A DNA stretch of 64,000 nucleotides from Craterostigma plantagineum (taxonomy: Eukaryota; Streptophyta; Magnoliopsida; Lamiales; Linderniaceae): assembly GCA_027422505.1 (NCBI GenBank), contig JAPQWV010001127.1, positions 1-64,000 on the forward strand, written 5' to 3'. Shown piece by piece: positions 57,361 through 64,000 of this stretch. The position numbers and the translations under genes are program-made. Each line of letters begins with the position of its first letter. The stretch's first letter is position 1. A model generated the notes under the pieces. The model made no database searches. It was not told the origin of the DNA and saw nothing but the letters and a program-made list of their open reading frames with translations.

Positions 57361-58217
57361 GAAGAGACTGTGTTGACGACGTGTCCTCACTCCATCCGAA
57401 GGAACGCCAATTATCTGATCAAACGGATGACCTCTAGTCCACTTGCGCTCATGAGGCAAGGCTGAAGTCGATGCATCTACCATATGTGGGTTTAGATTTC
57501 CTGTAGTCTCTGATTGATCAATTGCTTGAGGAAGTTCCAATTCTGCACTTGGAACGATCGTCTCTGATGATTCTTCCTCAATAACCACTGTAGGTTCTTC
57601 GTTATTCTGTGGCAATCTGAATCGGGTGAGGTAGGGATGTGAGAAGCACTTGGTATGTCGGTCTCGTCGGGTGGAGAATCCAATATAGGTGTAGCAGTGT
57701 GTGACCGATATACTGGCTCGAAGAGATAGTCCAAATCGTCTAATGCAAGTCTCATTGCTTCTTCTGACGTTGAATTCGGAGTTGTTGCCAACTTCTGTTG
57801 GTTTTGTTCCAACACACACTAGTGAAAACAGGTTCTGAACTGTTATATTCAGAAGCTATCTGGTTAGGTACGGGTCCTGAACTGAGGTGTGCAGCAGCCA
57901 TCGAATCGGATATAGGCCAAATCTAAATTCTCATGAAATAATTCTTTCCTAAGTCACAAACTCGATCGAAGGAAGACGATTTTTTCCAGGAAATCCCTGT
58001 TGGCCAAGTGCCCAGGTGGTTTGGCCAATAGTGGGCCAAGAAACGGTTTTTCTTTATCCATGGGCAATGAGTTTTGATGTATGGGTGTGCACCCAATACA
58101 TCAAAACTCGTTGCCCAGTAGTATCGGCCATGTACGCCACTTCCCTCCAATTTCATCAGGTGGTCATGCTAAAGACATAAACAGTCATGGATAATTATGA
58201 GATGCGATCTTTCCGAA
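57361..58217 (-). pseudogene. IN-RT hinge of B2 with an inserted hairpin sequence
   Basis: The hinge text (HPFDQIIGVPSDGVRTR near 57400; Glu-rich run 57500-57800) is followed by about 300 bp that has no counterpart in A and includes a strong hairpin. Flanking text GCACGGGTCCTGGACTGAAG (58237) and TACGGGTCCTGAACTGAGG (57868) is a duplicated segment on either side. Confidence 0.6.
58062..58116. repeat. Perfect-loop hairpin, 26-bp arms
   Basis: GGGCAATGAGTTTTGATGTA... and ...TACATCAAAACTCGTTGCCC form inverted arms with a GGTGTGCACC centre. One to two mismatches over about 26 bp. It is placed in the hinge, between duplicated flanks. Confidence 0.85.
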
Positions 58218-59000
58218 TCAGCTAAGAGAATGCCTAGAATTCGGGTTAAGCACGGGTCCTGGACTGAAGTGACTAGAAGCCATATCCGCCACTTCGTGGA
58301 AAATGATATTGTAGCTTTCTTTGATGGTGTGGTTGGACTTGATGAATACTCGGTACGCTTTCGAGGTTGAAGAATACCCGACGAAAATAGCTTCGAATGC
58401 TTTAGGGTCGAACTTAGCACGTTGCTCTCGGTCGTTCGCCACAAAGCACTTGCACCCGAAGACTTTAAAGAATGAGATGTTGGGTACTCGTTTGTTGATA
58501 ATTTCGTATGGAGTCTTTTCAAAGCGCTTGTGAACCACTGTCCTGTTTTGAGTGAAACAGACGGTATTTACTGCTTCCGCCCAGAGAAAATGTGGAAGAC
58601 CAGAGTGGATGAGCATCGTACGCGCAGCTTCCACTAGAGTTCTGTTATTTCGTTCGACTACCCCATTCTGTTGAGGAGTCTTGACGGCTGAAAATTGTTG
58701 ACTTATTCCAAGTTTCTAATAAAATTCACTGAGACATTTGTTCTTGAACTCAGTGCCTTTGTCTGTTCGAATGACTTGGATAGTCTGCTGCAGCAAATTT
58801 TGAGTAGAGTTCATGAAATTGACGATCAAGTGTCTCATCTTTTGTTCGGAGGAACCTTGTCCATGTGTAGCGAAAGTAGTCATCGACTATGACCAGCAGA
58901 TACTTGCGTCCATTTATACTCTGTTTCTTCATCGGGCCACAGAGGTCCACATGTAGCAGTTCCAGAGGACGTGAAGTAGAGGCCACTTGTTTGATATGAT
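58218..59000 (-). pseudogene. Integrase core of B2
   Basis: LELLHVDLCGPMKKQSINGR, LVIVDDYFRYTWTRFLRTKD (58850-58960), then in another frame ARTMLIHSGLPHFLWAEAVN, FFKVFGCKCFVANDREQRAK and AKFDPKAFEAIFVGYSSTSK. First Asp and the C-terminal conserved block are visible; the middle is frameshifted. Confidence 0.85.
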
Positions 59001-59530
59001 GAGATGCTCGCTTCATTTTCCTAATTGGCACGCCGAACATTGATGCTCTTTTTATAAAGTTATAGTTGGAAGACCATGAACCAACTTTTTTGTTGAGAGG
59101 TGTTGAAGAGCTTTGATGTTGAGATGAGACATGCGTGGATGCCATAAGCTATTCCTCTGAATTACAGTCTGAGAGATAAGGCAAACAGCTGTCGAGGCGC
59201 ACGGACGTCAGGTTGATCGTGTAAAAGGTTGGATTTCCGAAGTCCATGGAGGAGTTCTGTGTCCTGACTGTCCAAAATTCTGCACCGGTCAGCGTGAAAG
59301 ACCACCTGGGACATTGTTCTTGAACTGACCTATGCTGAACAAGTTATGGCGGAGGCCTTCGACATATGAGACATCTCTTATTGTCAGTTTCTCCAGAATG
59401 ATATCTCCATATCCAAGAATTGGAGCTCAGTCATTGTTTCCGAATCTAAATTTGTCGTTTGGCCGGTCATTGTAGTTGCTCAGCAGCTCTTGACTTCCAG
59501 TCATGTGTGTGGAGCAACTATAGTCGAGGT
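59001..59530 (-). pseudogene. Protease and pre-integrase region of B2
   Basis: The protease active-site text reads WYLDYSCSTHMTG at about 59490-59530, i.e. DYS in place of the family's DSG, so activity is doubtful even apart from frameshifts. Pre-integrase zinc-binding residues lie around 59040-59130 in broken frames. Confidence 0.75.
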
Positions 59531-60240
59531 ACCACACATGATGGATCTCCTGTGAAGAGGTGGATTCGTTTTCGTCGTCCGAATGATTGGCAGTTTTAGC
59601 ATCCGATTCATTGTCGAGATGGGCCATGAGGGCTAAATTCTCTTCTTCAGAACTTGATGTGTCCTCGAGCCATTGGTCTTGTTCGGCCATGAGAGCTACT
59701 CCAGCTTCCTTCTGTTTAGTCAATTGGAGCTTCCTAGAGTAGTAGTTGGCATCGCTCTTCTTGAAAGAGTGCACTCTCTGGCAAAGTGACCTGGCTTGCC
59801 ACAGTGAAGCATTTGTTAGCCTCTTTTGGATTCTTGACTTCGGAGCTCTCTGGTGCACATTCGTTGTTTTTTAGAGCTTGTAGTCCGAAGTCTGTTGGCT
59901 GAGGTTGAAGACTTCTTCTTGAAGTACTTCTTACTCATCATTTTTCCTATTAGAGCCAACTGCTTTGCTAGAGCTTTCATGTTTGGCTCAATGTCGGAGT
60001 CCGACTCTTCTTCCGACTCTGAAGGAGAAGGAGGCCTAACAATCTTTTCTTTCTTGATTTTGAGCTCCTCTTCTCCGAGACTAAGGCAACAGTGTCTTCG
60101 ATCTGTTTGCCCTTCTGCTCCTTTTGAATCTCGCTTATATTATCCTCATGTTGTGCGAGATTGTTAAACATGGCATGTATATCCAACTCCTCTAGATCTT
60201 TATTCTGTCGGATTTGAGTGGATATTTTTCTTCCATTCCG
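59531..60240 (-). pseudogene. B2 gag nucleocapsid region
   Basis: Single copy of the segment that is duplicated in B1: MFNNLAQHEDNISEIQKEQ, acidic run, Lys-rich region and knuckle at about 59780-59820 (KCF-CGKPGHFAREC, two bases missing inside). After it comes ALMAEQDQWLEDTSSSEEEN and directly the protease; the coiled coil present in A and B1 is absent. Confidence 0.78.
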
Positions 60241-60801
60241 CGGGCAGAGAAGAGAGAAATCTGATGTTTGTCTCCATATTGGTCTTCTTGATTTCTATCT
60301 TCCTCATCTCGTTGAGAAGAGTGAGGTATCTTTGGTAGATCTCAAATAGTCTCTCATCCGGCTTTGCTTTGAAGGAGTCGTAAGCAGCGAGAATGTTCGC
60401 CTTTTTGGCCTTTATGCCAACTTCCGTCGCATCATCCTATGCAGTTCATCCCACATTCCTTTAGCTGATGAAAGGCTATCAATCTGTCTATATATGTCGT
60501 TTGGGATGCCCTGCATGAGGGTATTCATGGCTACTAGATCAGCCTTAGCTCGAGCCCTCTCCTCGATTAAGTACTCCCTAGGCTCCTTCAGTCGCGTAGA
60601 TGCGGGAATTTGAGGGGTTACCGATTCATCACCGGAGACATTCACCCAAAATTGTGTGGGTCCCTCTTCTAGTGATTTCAGCAAATTCTCGGCTTGATAT
60701 TTTAAAGCGATGAAATTGAGGAAGCGGCTTCTCCAAACGGTATATTGGCCTCGTTGCAAAATCGGCGGACGGTTGTCATTTTCGATAGAGTATGCATCCA
60801 T
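60241..60801 (-). pseudogene. Capsid-like (UBN2) domain of B2 gag
   Basis: Starts MDAYSIENDNRPPILQRGQY at 60801 (chosen over an upstream ATG by comparison with A), with VWRSRFLNFIALK, GIPNDIYRQIDSLSSAKGMW and, after a shift near 60412, the LLNEMRK-type tail. Confidence 0.85.
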
Positions 60802-60899
60802 TTTGTGTTGTCGTTGAGTTGTTGAAGGATCTTCGTTAAGTGTTTTCAACATTTGAAGATGATGTAATGTGCTTCACAAGTGACAAAGTTCGTTAGTAG

Positions 60900-61480
60900 C
60901 GTTTGATTCGAAAAATAGTTCGAGAATTATTTTCATTTCAATCTTTAAAGTTTGATCGAAAATAATTTCGTCGAAATAGAATATAATGTGTACTGTTCTC
61001 GTGCGAGAAAGTCTGTCAGCGAAATATTTTCGAGCGAAATAAATTTCCAAACTTTCCAGATCGTTGAATTTATTTCGATCGTAAAGAAACCGTACGTTAG
61101 TAAGTTTCTCGACAAGTCAAAATAAATCTGTTGACTAGAAAAGTTTCTCGCGTCTAGATGATTTTTTAGCTTGGTCAAACTTTAAATATCCGACCGAAAA
61201 TGTTTTTCGAGAGAAAGTTTACGTGTGCAAAGTCAAAATTGGTCTTCCGCGAAAAAAATTTTCACTGAATAATGCTCGAGAAATATTTTTAACTAAAATC
61301 GTTTCTAGTGTTGATGATTTAGCGCTGACGTCGTATTCTGACGAGAAAAATTCTCGTGCCAAGTTTATTTTCGATCGAGAAATTAATCCGATCGTAAACC
61401 TAGCGAGAAAAATTAGAACGATTGAGAAAAATCGCAGAATACGATCAACACAGATTCAAGCAAAAACAATGAATTAGACA
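60900..61480 (-). repeat. Motif-rich 5' leader of B2 (TCGAGAAA / CGATCGA array)
   Basis: Homologous to 12540-13140 of B1. TCGAGAAA at 61276 and 61375; many TTTCGATCG, TTTCTCG and CGTGCGAGAAA variants. Followed to the right (61480-61841) by motif-poor leader with few features. Confidence 0.75.
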
Positions 61481-61841
61481 GTACATTTTCAGGTAATTGC
61501 TCGCAATCATTTACTAACTACGCACGAACAAGCAATTAAACACGTTATGAAGCAAAGTATGTCGAATTTGATCAAATCAGAACTTGTTCTTCATGTTCTT
61601 TGCAAACAGTAAATCACAGAATCGATTTAATCCTAAAAACGAAGTTCAAAAAGCTACAAATCTGATCGCAATCATCATTTAACACCTAAACGAGCACAGA
61701 AACATCAAATTCAACTCAATTAAGCACAGAATTAAGCTATTGGATCAAAAAAAATTTCGCGCCAAACTTTCTTCGATGAACAGTAAACTGAAAATGATTT
61801 TCGATCCAAATCCAACAATTTTCGATTCAAAACAGAACGAA

Positions 61842-61856
61842 TCTGCTCTGATACCA
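61842..61856 (-). promoter_or_regulatory. Primer-binding site of B2
   Basis: Minus-strand TGGTATCAGAGCAGA, identical to B1, two bases from the LTR. Confidence 0.93.
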
Positions 61857-61858
61857 AT

Positions 61859-62028
61859 TGTTAGGTCCTACGGTTAACAATTCTATGATCCTAGGCATGA
61901 ATTCTAAGTAATTCGATGATAATGATTGACATTAAGATTCGATCGAAAAACTCAAATGAAGAACAAGAGAGAGAATTCGCGTAGAGTGAGAATACTATTG
62001 TTCCTCCCTCTAGAAATTGAATTGCAAC
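61859..62028 (-). repeat. Truncated 5' LTR of B2 (170 bp)
   Basis: Matches the inner 170 bp of the 3' LTR up to AAATTGAATTGCAAC, then switches to element C at about 62029. The U3 half is missing. Confidence 0.88.
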
Positions 62029-63330
62029 GTTCTTCGTTAGTTTGGTTGATATTCTAGGACCTACATGAAGGATGAAGATCAAGTTTGCCTTTGTTATGTG
62101 CGCTACCAAAGAGCTATGAACACTTCAAGGAGGCCTTGTTATGTGTACGGGAAGCTCTTAAACTCGAGGACTCTAAGCTCGAAGCAACTAAACACGAGAA
62201 ACGGTTCAAAAGTTGTAGAAATTCCTGATACGGCGCAGCTCCTTTATGCAAAGAATAAATCTAATTCTTTGACCAAGAAAGACAAGGGAAAAGAAAGAGT
62301 TGAGCCGAGGTTCCCTGTGAGGTGTTATGAGTGCAACGTAGAGGGCCACATTCGGAGAAACTGCCCAAGAAGGGCTGCATCAAACGCAAAGATGGACCAG
62401 AAATTTGCTGTGGATTTTGCTATGGATGGCTATGAAGATGCAGAAATCTTGAGTGTTTCTGGGCAAGAATCGAAGCATGAATGGATCCTTGACTCAGGGT
62501 GTTCATTTCATGTCACGTGCAACAAGGAATGGCTACAAGATTTCCAAGAAACGAACCAAGAATCCGTGAAGCTTGGAGATGGAAAAAGCTGTCAAATTTC
62601 TAGGATTGGATCAGTTCGTTTGCGGCTGAGTTCAAGCAATGTGGGGAACCTAAGAGATGTTAGGTATGTCCCCGAGGTTAGGAGGAACCTTATCTCAATC
62701 GACGCTTTGGATAAAAAGAGGATTAAACACAAGTCCAAGCAGGAAAAATCAGAATTTGGAGGCAGAGAAATCTGATTCTGCCAGGCTTTAGAAGGCATGA
62801 TATTTACGTCCTTGATGGCTGTATGGTGGAGAAAAGAAAATCCATAGAAAGTAGGGAAATGTTGTGGCTTGAATGTGGTGGAAGACATGCCACGAGAACC
62901 TCGTCTTGAGGTGGAGAATGCGAGCCAAGATAGCTACTTGGAGCCGAAATTTCAGAAAATCCTGAAGATGCTGAAATTCAAGCTGCTGACCTTGGGTCGG
63001 AATGTGAGTTTTCAGAGCATGAGATGGATGTTATTGTAACAAGGGAAGACAGTGTTTTCAAGCCATGTATGAGGTCAACATCTGAGTCAGAGGCGAGCTC
63101 AGATATTGAAGAAAATGATGATGAAACATCAGAGGAAAAGTGGTCAGAAAAAACACAAAAATCTGGTAGTGAAGCTGTGGCTGAGTCTGATGCTTCGTTG
63201 AACAAAGCTGAGGTCGTGCGTGCTATGAAGAGCAAGAAGCTTGGAAAGAGCAGCAGTAGATGGGTCAGGAAAGGGACTCACGTGACTAGGAAAGAAAGAT
63301 CTTCATGTGGAATGAAGATGTGAGCTCGAA
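62029..63330 (+). pseudogene. Element C: gag-protease fragment of another copia, plus strand
   Basis: LPLLCALPKSYEHFKEALLC (gag end, about 62090), a CCHC knuckle CYECNVEGHIRRNC (62323-62364), protease DSGCSFHVTCNKEW (62490-62535), LRDVRYVPEVRRNLISIDAL and a pre-integrase-like HDIYVLDGCMV. Integrase and RT are absent; instead an acidic Ser/Glu-rich stretch (STSESEASSDIEENDDETSE, to 63323) follows that looks like the IN-RT hinge, so a deletion is likely. Confidence 0.75.
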
Positions 63331-64000
63331 GTTCCAAGTTAGCTCTAAATGGGAAATTTCAATCTCGTTTGAAATTGACAAGGTTTCCTTTGAGGCTCGA
63401 AGCTGCTACGAGCTTGAAGACCAATCAGCGAAGGATAGTTAGTCGAGGTGGAGCGTGATGGATGGTAAAAGACAAATAAGATGGCGATCTGCTAGTCTCA
63501 GAAGCTGAAATGGAAGGCTAAAAAAAAGCTGGTTCTGGTCTGATGTTTGAGCAAGTTTAACTTACTCGATGGAGCTGTAGAGTCGAAGCTTGATGAACTA
63601 ATTAAGAGTTTTCTGCTCAAGATGGAGATTGTCGAAGATAGTGAGCCTTAAACTCCAAACAAGTGCTGAAGAGATCGAGATTAAAAGCTGAGATAGTTCA
63701 CTGCTTGAAGAAGATCAAGATAAGCTGAAGAAATAATACAGTGCCCAGATTAAACTACAGTCGTGGGATGATTTGCTCTTGATCTAATGACTGGAGTTTA
63801 AACTGGTCGTTTAAATTGGGGCCGTTGATCTTGGCGGACAAAGCTATCGATTGGCTCAAATTAAGAGTTGCTAATTCACTTATAAAGTTGCTAACGTTTA
63901 CAAGTAGGAACTGCGCGAGGTAAAAGTCATATAATGCGGGCATGGTACAGGTGGCTGATGCACACAGTACGAATTCTGTTCTATAAATATCAGATTAGCT
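63331..64000 (+). other. Degenerate 3' part of element C, possibly entering an LTR
   Basis: No domain recognised. A TATAAATA box at 63982-63989, preceded by TATAAAGTTGC (63884), could be an LTR promoter; the window ends before this can be tested. Confidence 0.35.

Larger units (their letters stand above)
47741..62028 (-). mobile_element. Element B2: large copia with 3' aORF, 14.3 kb including a nested solo LTR
   Basis: On the minus strand: truncated 5' LTR (62028-61859), PBS, motif-rich leader, gag, protease, integrase, RT, RNase H (ends about 56080), repeat-bearing spacer, second motif-rich leader, aORF (52961-48133), PPT (48103-48090) and 3' LTR (48089-47741). Without the nested solo LTR it is about 12.7 kb, unusually long for a copia with 350-bp LTRs. 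Half of the internal region is non-gag-pol. Confidence 0.9.

Noticed and set aside
1..64000. tRNA genes, rRNA, organelle DNA insertions, telomere or centromere satellites
   Set aside because: None recognised on reading both strands; tRNA-like strings are primer-binding sites.

Overview
The window is plant nuclear DNA, most likely from a eudicot with a large, repeat-rich genome. Two intron-containing host genes (about 30.0-35.0 kb) sit between long blocks of LTR retrotransposons, MITEs, a CACTA element and a fold-back structure. No bacterial, organellar, tRNA, rRNA or CRISPR features were seen. The species cannot be named from the sequence.

Left block (1-24.06 kb). This reads as one stack of nested insertions of which only the right-hand halves lie in the window. 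Element A (Sirevirus-like Ty1/copia, minus strand, 1-10373) abuts the interior of B1 (a related copia, minus, 10374-13866). B1 abuts the interior of D1 (a pol-less element, plus, 13867-17729), D1 abuts its sister copy D2 (17730-21643), and D2 abuts the LTR of H (21644-23970). The primer-binding site of H is split by a 1.69-kb CACTA transposon. A hAT-type MITE (24072-24615), a second MITE (about 25267-25637) and a 3.9-kb MULE-like, tandem-repeat-bearing unit (25884-29772) follow.

Host island (30.0-35.0 kb). A plus-strand six-exon gene encodes a chloroplast-targeted PTST/FLO6-family protein (coiled coil plus C-terminal CBM48, starch-granule initiation). Convergent to it, 255 bp away, a minus-strand eight-exon gene encodes a seven-blade RCC1-repeat protein. 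Both reading frames are broken only by one-base homopolymer contractions, which look like consensus errors rather than gene decay.

Middle block (35.04-47.74 kb). An inverted repeat with arms of about 1.58 kb is interrupted by two Tourist/Harbinger-like MITEs, an internally deleted copia (E, complete with LTRs and TATAA target-site duplication) and, at the apex, a solo LTR of Ty3/gypsy type. A 1.8-kb Sirevirus-type LTR fragment follows.

Right block (47.74-64 kb). B2 (47741-62028, minus) is the best-preserved large element: 3' LTR, PPT, a long 3' additional ORF (aORF) containing a 1536-bp solo LTR with a GCGTC duplication, a motif-rich spacer, pol, gag, a motif-rich leader, PBS and a truncated 5' LTR. 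A rearranged plus-strand copia fragment (C) ends the window.

The most interesting signal: families A and B each carry a private, palindromic, CpG-containing motif (TTCGCGAA in A; TCGAGAAA / TTTCTCGAGAAA in B). It is dense in two separate non-coding places, the leader upstream of gag and the leader upstream of the aORF. This two-site, family-specific pattern resembles the binding-site arrays that co-evolve with a transposon-encoded DNA-binding protein.
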